Shown: positions 50,101-57,830, counted from the stretch's first letter. The stretch is DNA of 64,000 bases from Rhinolophus ferrumequinum (GCF_004115265.2 NC_046304.1:28367331-28431330); one strand, 5' to 3'. Program-made: numbers and translations. Notes: a model not told the origin generated them from the sequence alone.

Positions 50101-53100
50101 TTTTATATGAAAGGGTAGTAGCTGGAGGGACTTGTATAGTCAAGGGATAATTTGTTTTTCAGTTGGGAAAGACCTGTGTATGTTTGCACGGCCTTCCCCC
50201 ACCCCCGCGGAAGAGGCAGACTTGAGAGAATATAAAAATATAGAAAGATAATAACCTGGGAAGTGGCGTCTTGAGGGAAGTGACCTCAGCAGGGAGGGGC
50301 CTCACTTGTTTTGAGATGGGCAGGAGGATGTTAAGAGGAGCAGAAAGATAAATACATTGATTGGTGAGGCCAGGAAATAGCTGGTTACGTGTGAGGGCTT
50401 CTGTTCTCTCGGTGAGGAAGTGAGACGGGTTAACTCCCAGTGAGGGAGGAAGGTGCTGTCGGCAGGAGCAGAGCAGAAGCACAGAGCAGAGTGTGGCCAC
50501 GGGCCCGGAGCAAAGCCCACACAGGGGCAACAGCCTCACCTTCCTGACAGTGTGGTTTTGCCCTCCAGTCCTTGGCTGCCTGGGGGTAGGGGCCAGGCAG
50601 GGGGACAGTGACACTGACTCAAGGTTGGGTGTGGCGAGGTTGCAGAAGGAGAAGGGTAAGGGAGCCAGGGGTTGAGGGGTAAGGAGGCTGACCAGAGAGG
50701 GGCTCGGGGAGGGAGTGCAGCCAGGACTGACGAACGGGGGTGGAGACAGAGACCAGAGACCTGACAAAGATGGAGGACAAAGGGCTGGAAATCTTGAAGA
50801 ACTCAAGAAGCAGGGAGAGAGGGGAAAGGACAGACAATTGTGGCCGGAGGGTGGGACCCTGGATCAGATTGCAGAGACAGCCAAAACGTGGGCAACAACA
50901 AGGTCCACGATGCCCGCTAGAGTAGGTTTCTGCAGACAAGTGGAGAGAAAGGTCACTAAAGGCAAGAGAGACCGTGGGGGAAAGGACGGGGTTGGGGGGG
51001 CAGCACTGCTAAACTTGTGACCGCGCCCAGAATGGGGTAGGCCAGGTGGGGCTCAGCCTTGGAGAGGCCACTTGGTAGTTTCAGTTGGGGCCATTCTCAC
51101 CATACCCAGGTAGTTCTTCGTGGTCTGAGATCACTGTCAAGGGGCCCGATTTCCTCAAAGTTTCCAAATCCAGTGCTGGAACCACCTGGACCACCCTGTG
51201 GAAGAGAAAAGAAACAAAAATGAAGCAAAGAAAATGTTAGTTAAATCTAATCATTACCTCGATGGCCACATTCACGATAAATGATTTATGATTCCGTGAT
51301 GGCTGTGTCACAATTCATCCGGTGAACCAGGGACTTCTGCACTAACTGAGGCCCTTGGTAACTGCTGAAGTCTTTCTAAAGGGAAAGGAAACTTTCCTGC
51401 CTCTAATTCCTCTAACTTGAACACTGGCCTGACATGGGGCTCACTGACCTTAAGTCACCTTATCCAACTCCTCCCTCAAAGATAAGCAATAAGGCCCAGG
51501 GAGGGGACGTGGCAATCGGGTTCTACCAGGACTGGACCTGGGGACTTGTGACACTCCACCACATCACCCTCTCCTCAGTGTCCTTGAAGACTGACAAGGA
51601 CTGACCCAGACTGAGGGATAGTTTGATCAAGTGGATCCCTGGATACTATGTAGCAAATGCAGAAGCCCCAGGGCAGGGAGCACTCGGTAATGTGACATCC
51701 AGGGACAAGGGACAGGCAGGATTCTGAATCGAAGCTCAGCGGCGGGGGTCCCAGACTGTGAGAGGCAGATTCTATGGGTTTTGAGGGTTAAGAGAGGGGA
51801 GGAGGCCCTTTAGGAGATGGTCGGGGGAAAGGGTGTCAGAGGTTTTTCTGGACAAAACCTAGTGGGCCAGCGGAGCCCAGCAGGCTATGAGGAGAGAATT
51901 ATCAGCTGAGGTGAGGGGACAGGCCAAGGGCCTCAAATAAAAGGGTACTGCCCATTCTGCCCATTTCGCCCGCTCTGCTTTTTGACAAGCCCTTTTGGCA
52001 GCAGCAGATGGCCACCCCACCCCAGCCTAGGGCAACGAGCAGCTGGCTGGAGGATACTTCTGTTCTATTTGAGAGCATCCTCCTACAAAATCTTTTTTTG
52101 TCTTGAACTTTGGGATGGGGTGCTGTCATGGCTGGGGGCAAGCCGGTGACGCTGAAATACGGTAAATGTGTCAGTGAGCCAAATGACATGCTGAAATGGC
52201 TTGAAAGTGTGCCTAAAATAGCTCACTATTCCACTCAGACAACGTGACCTGGATTCTCACCACCCAGAGAAGTCAGTACACATTTCCTCAGTAGGCTGCT
52301 CAAATAGATCTCCTTTTCATCTAAATTCGTAATTATTTCTTCCTTAATCATAATCCTTTTTCTTCTACCTTGGGCCTCTGAAGAAATGAACAGCAGGTTA
52401 GTTAGCCAGCTGAAAACCTTCAAACAGCATTTCAGATCAAAGGGTTAACCTAACCGAAGGTCACAAACTAGACTGTGAACCATCCAGAGAGCTTAGGTGC
52501 TGGCCGAGGACGCCCCTCCCCCAGGAGCTCCTGCCCAGTCTGAAAGGGGACCGCCACCTCTCAGCTTTGGGGTAGTGAATTCAGGCACTAAGTTGCTACA
52601 TCTCCTGATTTTTGACAAAGAGGAAAGCAATGTCTTGATTTTCAAATGTTGGCAACTTACTCAAATAAAACCACCATCCAGCTCTGCAATCAACCCAAAG
52701 GAAGGTTTGCAACTTCTAAAATCCAGTGGTTTTCAGATTGTATTCCCGAAAGCTCAGAAAGCGCCTGAGGGCAGCCTGTGACCAAGGAGAGGAGGCTGAA
52801 TGGGTGGGACTCTGCACTCCCCTCTCAGCACTTCTGCTCTCTTCAGCCTTGGCTCTGTCTGTAAGCTTTCACTTGGGGGTGGCAGAGTGCTGCTACTTAA
52901 CGGAACATTATGACAAAATCCCCTAGCCTAGAAAGCCAAAGTCCAGCAAAGAAAAGTATCTGCCATGGCTCTAGGTGGCAGGAAGGCCTCGAGGACCCAG
53001 GTCCCCAACTGGCCGGTCTGGGCTTATCTTCTGCAGGGCTCTCCCTGACAGGCCCGGGGGGGACAGAAGTTCCCTGGGCAGTATTTATGGGTTCTTCTTC

Positions 53101-55260
53101 TGCAGCATTTTCCTATCTGCACCCCCGGCTGAGTTTCACCTCCAACTTATCAAAGAAGCTGCTCTGATAATCCTAAGAGAGAAAAAGGCCTCCTTCTCTC
53201 TCCCTCACCAGAAAGTCCGCATGGACTGGCAGGGGAGGCAAAGCCCAGGGTTCTGGGAGGCTGCTTATGAATACTGACATTTTTGCAGGAAGTGACATCT
53301 GCATCCCATGCAAGTGAGTACCAGGGGGTTCTATTTACTGGTGAGCAACCTGGAGCCCCAGCTGGGCCAGGCATAGTTTCCAGAGGCTGAAGGAAGACCA
53401 TCCTAACTCAAACCCTCCCTAGAGAGTGGGCCATCTCTGTGCAGATATTTTAGGAATGCAAGAAAGGATCCTCTGCCTGCCCCCAAATACCTCTTAACCA
53501 GTTCCATGCCTTCCATTCTACAAGCAGAGCTCAAGGTCAAAATGCAAACACATCTAGGGAAAAGGACAGGGTCCAACATTTAATACTAAGAAACAAGAGG
53601 CTGACTCCTTTTGAAAGATTAGTTCTTCCTCGGGGCAAGAAGTTAGGGTCTAGGAAAGAACTGAGCAAGGAAAAGAGGAAGGTATGGTCAGCGCACTTCA
53701 GTCTTTGCTTTGGAAGCTTCCAGAACATTTTCTGTCAGCATATAGTCAAATATGTCTTCAGGAGCATCTGGTAAAAGTTCCTGGCACTGCCTGCACTCAA
53801 TAATAATTAAAAAATGGGCAAAAGGCTGGAACCCCTCCCTTTCTGATTTGGCCTCCTTGGTATATCACTGCCTTTGCCTGCCTAGAAGAATGCCGAACCC
53901 CAGGCCTAGAGACCCCCGGCTGACTACTGGACCAATCAGTCCTTCACCACTGCTGAGCTATGAGCCCTTAGAAGCAAGCAAAATGTTAAGTGGGGGAAAC
54001 TTGGCCTCAAACGTGGCCAGGCAGCGAAGCCACTTTTACCTGAAGCCACATCACCAGGGGCAGTGCTGAGAAGTTCTTGCAGGGGTTGGTAGCATAATAG
54101 AGCCACCAGAACATGTGGGCATCCTTCCGGACAGTCACATAATCCCATACTTCCTTGCCCTCTTCTGTGGGCCGGTCGATGATGGCTCCTGAAACAGAAG
54201 CACAATTTGATTTACCTGAAAAATATGTAACTTCTAGGTAAATTCCAAACCCAGTAGAGATGGCCATGCTAGACTGGAGATGATGTAGTTTATATTTTAG
54301 GCAATTTACTGACTCCAATATATTGTGAAAATAAGGCAGGGGCGGGGCGGGAACCTGTTATGAAAAAACCAAACTTAATAGGAGGCTGGAGACTTCCACT
54401 TTTTCCTCTACATGCTCTGTATGTTGGATTTTTAACAATAAGCATGAAACACTTTTATAATTCTGTTTTAAAAAGAGATTTACATTTTTGGGAAAGAGAA
54501 AAACCTCAAAATGCAGCATGCTAGTTTTTATGTCTTATTTAACATATGATTAAAGAGGCATCACAAACAGTGGGACCAAGATTATTCACTATATTATGCT
54601 GGGCCACCTGTTAACTTTTTTGAAGGGGAAAAAAAATAGATATGTAGGTCCTCTCAATGCTATAAACCAAAATAAATTTAAAGTTGATCAAGAATTTCAA
54701 TTTTAAAATTTAAATATTAAAAATAACATGAAAATACAGTGGAAGGTTTTTCTGACCTCTGGATGGGGAAATAATTATAAAGAAATCATTTATAAGGAAA
54801 AGAGAGACTATAAAGAAAAATATCAACAGAGTTGAGGACAGAAACAAAATCTCTGTCCATCAAAAATAAAAAGATAAGGCAAACAACAAAGCAAGATCTG
54901 CTACGAATAAGAAAATGGTTAATTTTCTTTACTCATGTGGAGCAATTAAAAAATAGAAGATCCTAATAGTTAAATGGATCAAGGCCATGAAGAAATAATT
55001 TATGAAAAGGGAGATATGAATGTCTATGAAAAATATGTGAAAGAATGGTTGACATCCCTAATAGTCAAAGACATGAAAATGAAAGCAATAATAAGGTCAC
55101 TAAAAAAATTTTTGCTTGTTTGATAGACAAAAAAATGATGACATTTGCTCAATATCCACAGGAATCAGGAGACTGGCCCTCACCACTGTTGGTAAGACAG
55201 TAAGAGCATGTACTGGCATGACTTATTAGGGAGGCAATTTGGCAAAAAATATATTAAGAG

Positions 55261-55301
<41 letters not shown>

Positions 55302-56612
55302 TCCTTTAATCCCACAACTCCAATTTCCTTAGTTAACTTTTCTAGCACCTGTGACATATGTATCGGAAAAGAGTAGGTTAAATACATTTTCTGTCACCTT
55401 TGCTAAAGTAACAACATTCAAGTTACAGTATCTTTTTTTTTTTTTTAATACCACTTTGTGGGAAAAGAAGGCTGATGGTAAAAGGTTATTTAGGGATGTC
55501 CCTTGGTGACTGGAGTTTTCTTTTTGCCTTTTACTTCCTACTTTCATAAATTTCAACCCACTGCCTCTAGTAAAATAAAACTGGTTTCAAGAAGAAAATG
55601 GAGTGGATGAGGAGAGGAGACAATGCTGTTTGTAACTGATAAGGATGGAGATTAAGAAAACCAAAAAGTGGTTTGAGGAGAAAAACAGAACAGCTAGAAT
55701 GTTATAGATGTGGTTATGAGATTCTCTATACATATACAAGTAACACGAGAATGTGGTCTCCTTGAAAATGACACATAAGGCTTTGACCTAACCCGTCACT
55801 CTTCCCTTCCCTGGTAGTGATCACTGTTAAAATCTGGGGCGCAACATAGTTGACAACACCTCCCAGACACAAACTGAAGTGTCAGATGATCCTCATTTTA
55901 CGAAAGGGGAAACAACGGTTAAGCACCTTGCCTAAGATCACAAAGCAAGTTTGGAATTCTGAGTTCTTGATTCAGACCAGGAAATGAAAGAAATAAAAGA
56001 CTGAAAATCAATTTGCAAGTCATCCTATTAAACACGAATTTGTTCTCGACAAAAAGGACCTGGGTAAGAGGAGACATTATCTTCCCATCAAGTAGAGGGT
56101 AAAAGGCCTTCTCCCAATGGAACATCCCATTTATGGTACGATTTTCAGGCTCTTTGGGGCCGTCTGTTTCAGCTCAAAATATAAAGACCTCATAATCTCA
56201 CTTAGCAGCCAATGACGGCAGGAAAAGGGAGGTGGCCTTAAGATCGTGGAAACCTCGTTGATCAGCAGTTTCTCCAAATCATACATTTTGCACAACTGCT
56301 GCTACCTAGGGAAAAAAGGAGCACCAGACCTCCCAGTGCAAGCACTTTTACTTTAAAACCACTTTTAATTTAAAAAACAACAAAACCCCCGTGAGGTTCA
56401 AAAGCAATATAATTACGCAAGGTAGACACAGGGGAAAAGAGATTGGCTTTAAAAAGCACAAACACACTAACAGACTCACATCCCCGGATAGACAAGGAGG
56501 TACCGGTCGCTGATACATACACCTTTTGCCCGAACCTACCCGTGCTCAGGTCCAAAAAAAGCAGCAGCAGCAGCGGCGCCAGCAACGGAGAGATTCGCGC
56601 CGCCAGCTCCAT
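29108..56612 (-). CDS. SCPEP1: SCPEP1, retinoid-inducible serine carboxypeptidase, complete 13-exon coding region
   Basis: Family S10 serine carboxypeptidase of the lysosomal/secretory route, which removes C-terminal residues from peptides. Coding exons in transcript order: 56540-56612, 54040-54188, 51106-51195, 46551-46706, 46135-46209, 41847-41919, 38373-38410, 37730-37858, 37037-37130, 35973-36086, 33809-33946, 32621-32784, 29108-29170. They sum to 1356 nt, or 451 codons plus TAG, with phase kept at every junction and GT/AG at every intron. Human SCPEP1 is 452 residues as I recall it. A signal peptide (about residues 1-25) precedes the mature chain. The oxyanion motif GGPGGSS is at 75-81. 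The catalytic triad is Ser166 in SESYGG, Asp370 in GQLDLIV and His430 in AGHMVPSD. N-glycosylation sequons are kept at Asn63 (NFS) and Asn361 (NVT). The human NGS sequon in the FSYVNGSG stretch reads VEKDN here. No break is seen, so the gene looks functional. The start codon was chosen by the signal peptide and the match to human. Confidence 0.97.
29366..29502 (-). mobile_element. Young bat L1 3' end, 5' truncated, with 14-bp target duplication
   Basis: In intron 12 of SCPEP1, same strand as the gene. It starts with the minus-strand A tail, then tttattggggtgaca and ttcaccacccagagtcagtt. The exact duplication tgatacattgattt flanks it at 29352-29365 and 29503-29516. It is truncated at the same place as the copy at 25562. 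Confidence 0.9.
30294..30312. repeat. Short (GT)n run
   Basis: A short TG repeat directly before an L1 3' fragment. Confidence 0.85.
30313..30545 (-). repeat. Bat L1 3' end, antisense to +
   Basis: Same family as the copy at 29366 but about 95 bases longer at its 5' end (tttgactcccttttatcttc, then cctttggtaaccactaaact). More diverged than the two short copies. Confidence 0.85.
30590..31615 (+). repeat. L2 LINE, 3' kilobase
   Basis: Sense L2 in SCPEP1 intron 12: ctttttcatttg-type text is decayed, but agtctctttgcctgtctg, ggcctgtgagcttgaggaca and cctagtacctggcacggtga lead to a clear 3' end with tttgttcaacaaataaag. Confidence 0.7.
31780..31990 (-). repeat. MER5A hAT-Charlie element, antisense
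   Basis: tatctcaaccttgatactac, cctctacccactagatacca, aaaatgtctccagagattgc and the end gcggagaaccactaat give an antisense MER5A. Confidence 0.75.
32621..32784 (-). CDS. SCPEP1: SCPEP1 coding exon 12 (catalytic histidine)
   Basis: Encodes residues 377-431, [19 protein letters not shown] through YWILRAGHM. His430 of the triad is the next-to-last residue. The acceptor is ACCAG|GTCAGG and the donor ATG|GTGAGA, phase 0. Confidence 0.95.
32860..33000. repeat. MER20-like hAT element
   Basis: gtttctcaaagtgtaacgtg, atgcaaattctgattcagtc and tgagattctgcgtttctagc are typical of this small non-autonomous hAT group. Confidence 0.6.
33809..33946 (-). CDS. SCPEP1: SCPEP1 coding exon 11 (catalytic aspartate)
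   Basis: Encodes residues 331-376, [19 protein letters not shown] to [10 protein letters not shown]. Asp370 of the triad lies in YNGQLDLIV. Asn361 in NVT keeps a glycosylation sequon. The acceptor is GTAG|GCC and the donor ATGG|GTAGGA. Confidence 0.95.
34540..34770 (-). repeat. MIR SINE, antisense
   Basis: tggctaccatttatttttat, gtgctaagtaagcactttat, aaaatgaggctcagagaaga and gggtttgaacgcatgcctgg in antisense MIR order. Confidence 0.65.
35973..36086 (-). CDS. SCPEP1: SCPEP1 coding exon 10
   Basis: Codes from split codon 293 (Val) through Gly330: [20 protein letters not shown] then [18 protein letters not shown]. The acceptor is TTTTAG|TTCATC and the donor GGAG|GTAATT. Human VCLCQRHV reads VHLSQRHL, so two cysteines are replaced. 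A cysteine is gained in PEDCSWGG. Confidence 0.92.
36540..36830 (+). repeat. L1M 3' end
   Basis: gattagtggctgcctggggc, ttctagaactgggttgtggt, ccattgaattatacacttaa and ttacacatcaataaagcttt mark an L1 3' UTR in intron 9 of SCPEP1. Confidence 0.8.
36860..36965 (+). repeat. L1 3'-end fragment
   Basis: ttgaatcactgggttgtaca, cctgaagctgacactgtatg and tcaactatagttttgaaaaa; a second L1 3' terminus directly after the previous one. Confidence 0.65.
37037..37130 (-). CDS. SCPEP1: SCPEP1 coding exon 9
   Basis: Encodes residues 262-292, [18 protein letters not shown] to EFTQSHL. The acceptor is TTTCAG|AAC and the donor CTAG|GTGAGT, phase 1. [10 protein letters not shown] replaces the human Thr/Ser-rich stretch here. 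Confidence 0.93.
37730..37858 (-). CDS. SCPEP1: SCPEP1 coding exon 8 (cap/insertion helices)
   Basis: Encodes residues 219-261, [20 protein letters not shown] through GKAEMIIEQ, a mainly helical insertion in the hydrolase fold. The acceptor is TTCCAG|TCT and the donor GAGCAG|GTAACA. It is less conserved than the catalytic exons; several substitutions against human are visible. Confidence 0.94.
37990..38140 (+). repeat. L1M 3' fragment
   Basis: ggtgggtgtacaggtgttca and the following tttgctacatatttgaaaac with tataacagaatgttggggg resemble an L1M 3' UTR. Confidence 0.45.
38373..38410 (-). CDS. SCPEP1: SCPEP1 coding exon 7 (38-nt micro-exon)
   Basis: Encodes residues 206-218, [13 protein letters not shown], in only 38 nt. 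The acceptor is TTTAG|ATTCGG and the donor ATG|GTAAGT. It was found by matching the protein between exons 6 and 8 and restores phase 0. Exons this small are often missed by gene finders. Confidence 0.94.
39568..39785 (+). repeat. hAT-type non-autonomous element
   Basis: gggactgcaaactttttctg, taaagggataaatagtaaat and aataaatgggcgtgactctg, ending catggtctgctgacc. A common old DNA element also present at 43490-43840. I cannot fix its family name. Confidence 0.65.
39795..39995. repeat. hAT-type non-autonomous element
   Basis: gatggaaatgctctatatct, agccacatgtgactactggg, and a mirrored atagtcacatgtggctatgg give internal symmetry typical of a small DNA transposon. Confidence 0.6.
40260..40490 (+). 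repeat. MIR SINE
   Basis: Nearly full-length sense MIR: agtgtagtgtaatgggtagg, tggatttgaagcctggcttt, tacttaacctccctgggtct and taaattaacacatgccaagt. Confidence 0.75.
40820..41040 (-). repeat. Old L1M fragment, antisense
   Basis: aaactgaggcataatcacac, gcatgtactgaccaccgcaa and catcgacaccttcacttctg resemble antisense L1M 3' text. Confidence 0.35.
41065..41270 (+). repeat. MER5A hAT-Charlie element
   Basis: gcagtagttctcaactgggg, gggaatgtctggagatactg, ggttgtcacactggggtaaa and caggacagtccccacaacaa in MER5A order. Confidence 0.8.
41847..41919 (-). CDS. SCPEP1: SCPEP1 coding exon 6
   Basis: Encodes residues 182-205, [18 protein letters not shown] then SWISPV. The acceptor is TTTCAG|GCC and the donor GTCG|GTAAGT. 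The intron is phase 1, so Asp206 is split with exon 7. It matches human almost residue for residue. Confidence 0.95.
42400..43060 (+). repeat. L1M 3' portion interrupted by a SINE
   Basis: Left part gaaaattggaaacaatctga and right part gatctccaagatatactgtt, then acaggttgccttaggagaga belong to one L1M 3' end. It is split by the SINE at 42520-42762. Confidence 0.7.
42520..42762 (+). mobile_element. tRNA-derived bat SINE
   Basis: Head gggcggccagatggctcagt with A box and a B box (gccggttcaattcccac), then ggtgggctgcgccccctgca and an A-rich tail. A short duplication caatgaga sits at 42512-42519 and 42763-42770. Same group as the SINE at 20237 but lacking the GC-rich middle. Confidence 0.85.
43490..43840 (+). 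repeat. hAT-type non-autonomous element, with inner extra sequence
   Basis: ttctataaagggccagataa, taaataaatgagagttctaa, taaaactttatttgtagaca; ends near gagccatagtttcttga. About 100 bases in the middle are not part of the usual short form. Confidence 0.6.
44056..44159 (+). mobile_element. Short tRNA-Ile-like bat SINE with 15-bp target duplication
   Basis: About 80 bases close to a whole tRNA (ggccggttagctcagttggt head, ggttcgatccccgc T arm), then ctgcgccctcctt and an A tail. Exact duplication aaaaaagggactgtg at 44041-44055 and 44160-44174 proves retroposition. Not a tRNA gene. Confidence 0.88.
44390..44560 (+). repeat. L1M 3' fragment
   Basis: ggtgatctctatctggtgag, attttctaattttctgttat and an A-rich end mark an L1M 3' UTR. 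Confidence 0.5.
44680..46020 (-). repeat. Old L1M, antisense, about 1.3 kb
   Basis: Antisense L1 ORF2 text in order: ggacagattcctggaagtga, attattgggtcaaaggtcat, ccaatttccatttctaccaa, agaattgatattttatgcaa, and gtaccacattgttttactca. A local foldback and AT-repeat expansion sits at 45150-45460. Confidence 0.75.
45183..45272. repeat. Local direct repeat ending in a perfect 16-bp hairpin
   Basis: gaaaaagtacaagtagtctg at 45184 recurs with one change 39 bases later. Then aatagtctgtggacat (45234-45249), a 7-base loop and its exact complement (45257-45272) form a hairpin inside the L1M. Confidence 0.9.
46135..46209 (-). CDS. SCPEP1: SCPEP1 coding exon 5 (catalytic serine)
   Basis: Encodes residues 157-181, [18 protein letters not shown] to LELHK. 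Ser166 in the nucleophile elbow SESYGG is the catalytic serine. Boundaries are CTAG|ACG and AAG|GTAAC, both phase 0. Confidence 0.96.
46551..46706 (-). CDS. SCPEP1: SCPEP1 coding exon 4
   Basis: Encodes residues 105-156, [20 protein letters not shown] through FFSCHKEFQ. The [11 protein letters not shown] block is a hallmark of serine carboxypeptidases. The acceptor GCACGCAG|CTCC has an interrupted pyrimidine tract; the donor CAG|GTAAGC is strong. The human NGS sequon just after FSYV is absent here. Confidence 0.95.
47190..47345 (-). repeat. Probable MIR SINE, antisense
   Basis: gatcagaaaatgaaagctca, gtccaaagtcacaaagttag and the following gcagcatcaggac resemble an antisense MIR core. Confidence 0.4.
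47935..49375 (+). repeat. L1M 3' end inserted in the L2
   Basis: Left piece: actaccatatgagccagcaa, ccaatgttccctgcactatt, acacgtgtccatcaacagac. The right piece resumes at 49063: atgctaagtgatagaaaccg, ctgaaatggattgtaataat and a tttcaataaagttg end. The two pieces join at the same point in the element once the inner L1 is removed. Confidence 0.8.
48176..49051 (+). mobile_element. Young bat L1, 5' truncated, nested in the L1M
   Basis: Carries the last part of ORF2 with its stop at about 48673, in frame with text like [20 protein letters not shown]. The 3' UTR has a G-rich stretch and ends caattgtcaccccaataaat plus an A tail. An exact 11-base duplication (aaaaagaatga) flanks it at 48165-48175 and 49052-49062. 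Confidence 0.92.
51106..51195 (-). CDS. SCPEP1: SCPEP1 coding exon 3 (oxyanion-hole loop)
   Basis: Encodes residues 75-104, beginning [15 protein letters not shown] and ending PRRTTW. GGPGGSS is the S10 family motif that forms the oxyanion hole. The acceptor is CCACAG|GGTGG. The donor TGG|GTATGG is weak, and a stronger-looking donor, ATG|GTGAGA, lies five bases further on. Confidence 0.94.
51196..54039 (-). other. SCPEP1 intron 2, no recognised insertion
   Basis: About 2.8 kb without a clear repeat or extra exon. Open frames up to about 105 codons have no family likeness. Confidence 0.45.
54040..54188 (-). CDS. SCPEP1: SCPEP1 coding exon 2
   Basis: Encodes residues 25-74, from [13 protein letters not shown] to LPLVMWLQ, the start of the alpha/beta-hydrolase fold. 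The acceptor is TTTCAG|GAGCC and the donor TTCAG|GTAAAA, phase 0. Residue 30 is Arg (CGG) where human has Trp in DWPTEEG, as I recall it; a single T-to-C change explains this. Asn63 lies in an NFS glycosylation sequon. Confidence 0.95.
54540..55330 (+). repeat. Old L1M ORF2 C-terminal region
   Basis: In SCPEP1 intron 1: aaacagtgggaccaagatta, agatatgtaggtcctctcaa, aatatgtgaaagaatggttg and tagggaggcaatttggcaaa follow L1 order. Contains a (GT)n run at its 3' edge. Confidence 0.65.
55264..55302. repeat. (GT)n microsatellite
   Basis: About 38 bases of uninterrupted GT, likely polymorphic. Confidence 0.95.
55820..55980 (-). repeat. MIR fragment, antisense
   Basis: gatcctcattttacgaaagg, ggttaagcaccttgcctaag and atcacaaagcaagtttggaa resemble antisense MIR. 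Confidence 0.5.
56540..56612 (-). CDS. SCPEP1: SCPEP1 coding exon 1 (signal peptide)
   Basis: Encodes residues 1-24, MELAARIS followed by a Leu-rich hydrophobic core and DLST. This is a cleavable secretory signal. The donor is ACGG|GTAGGT and the intron is phase 1, so Gly25 is completed by exon 2. The core is coded largely by a CTG/GCTG-rich run, which makes its length prone to slippage. The protein is one residue shorter than human overall, and the difference falls in this exon. Confidence 0.93.
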
Positions 56613-56830
56613 GACGAATACCGCGCTGCAGCATCAGCAACAGGCTGGATCCAGAGCCCCACCACGTGACGGTGGTGGGCGGGGCCTGGGCGGGACCAGG
56701 GGCGGCCGGGGCGTGGCCTGAGAGGTCTGGGGACAGCGCGGGGGCGGGGGCTGGGCGGGCGAAGTGACTGGCAGTGTCCCGGGCGCCCTCTGCCGGGCGG
56801 GCCAAGCAGGACCCCTGAAACAGTGCTCAA
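56613..56830 (-). promoter_or_regulatory. SCPEP1 CpG-rich promoter / 5' UTR
   Basis: GC-rich, CpG-dense, TATA-less stretch directly upstream of the SCPEP1 ATG. GC boxes appear as GGGCGGGGC at 56677-56685 and GGGGCGGGGG at 56741-56750, as expected for a broadly expressed gene. The exact start site is not visible. A palindromic E-box near the ATG is listed separately. Confidence 0.75.
56661..56670 (-). promoter_or_regulatory. CLEAR-type E-box GTCACGTGGT
   Basis: Read on the minus strand the sequence is GTCACGTGGT, nine of ten bases matching the CLEAR element GTCACGTGAC bound by TFEB/TFE3/MITF. It lies about 50 bases before the SCPEP1 ATG, in the range typical for lysosomal genes. It fits the lysosomal role of the product; binding is inferred. 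Confidence 0.6.
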
Positions 56831-57439
56831 GGTGTTCCGTCTGCCCCACCACGTTGTTCTTTGTCATTTTGGGGACGGAGCAAAGGTGAAAAGCTTATTA
56901 TCCTAACGGCGAAGTTCCTCTTAAGGATTGGAATGGTCTTTAAGAAAAATACCTTATTGGTTCCTTGATCAGGAGACGAGAGCTGAGCATAGGGCGTCAG
57001 CTAAGGTAACAAAGAATTACTAAACTGTGCTGCACAGGACTATGAGAAGAATTTGTTTTGCTCCTAGGAGAGGAACGAATATAGAGAAAAAGAATGAGGA
57101 TTGTGTAGAGAGAAAGACCAGCCAAAGAGTCAAGGATGAAGAGCCAGTGGGAATTTGATGAGAGAGTGGCTACAGAACGTTTCTTAAAAGGTGATGCTTG
57201 TGGTTCAATTTGAACTTGTTTGCGTTTCTGTAATACAAACTTGTCCTTTTGGGGGTAGATAAAAAATATAATAGGGCTTTAGGGAAGGCAGTAGGATTGG
57301 AAGACAGATTTGGGGAACTCGTTTCCAAACTGTATTTGCAAAAATTCTTTATTATTTTTTTCAATTGTTTATTTTAGGAAGGGTTTGAGAAGCTGATGGA
57401 GATTGGTTGGCGGCTCGTTATAGGCGCTTCCAGAGAATT

Positions 57440-57830
57440 CCCAGTGTAGAAGCTTGGGAGCAATCCTTGATGTTCCAGGGCGGTCTTCTCCCTGTGTCTT
57501 CACACCAGTTTCCCTGTGTCTTTCTCTGTGCACTCACACGTGCTGTTCCACCTGCATGGAATGTTCTCTCTCACCTTTTCTGCCCTCTGCACCTGGCTAG
57601 TTACTGTTGAACCTGTCTGTTTACATGTCCCGTCCCAGGGAAGTCTTTCCCAACAGTACAGCCTCAGTGAAGACAGGGACCTCTTAATGGTCTTAATTGC
57701 GTCCTGTACCTCTCCTTCCTGATGCTCAGCGTAATTGTTTTCAAATAATGACCTCTGTGGTTATTCTAATTTTATCTTCCTTGCTTAACTGTGAACTCTG
57801 TGAAGTTGAGGATCAGGCTGTCCTGGAATG
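57440..57830 (+). repeat. L2 LINE fragment
   Basis: cacgtgctgttccacctgca, tggaatgttctctctcacct and aactgtgaactctgtgaagt are sense L2 3' text. Confidence 0.6.

Larger units (their letters stand above)
47430..51060 (-). repeat. L2 LINE, antisense, split by nested L1s
   Basis: Left part has caaagaccctaaggcaagag, aagagcagtgtggagacaga and a ggaatgatttgcattg-type end. The right part resumes at about 49376 with tggtttctggctcaggcacc, ggacatccacgtggaaatat and gatactgacttgggagtcat in antisense L2 order. Identity beyond 50110 is weaker. The L2 is interrupted by an L1M carrying a young L1. Confidence 0.6.

Noticed and set aside
50159-50806. 215-codon minus-strand open frame, the longest in the window
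   Set aside because: Pro/Ser/Leu-rich translation of C/T-rich, probably L2-derived DNA, with no family likeness and overlapping frames on the other strand.
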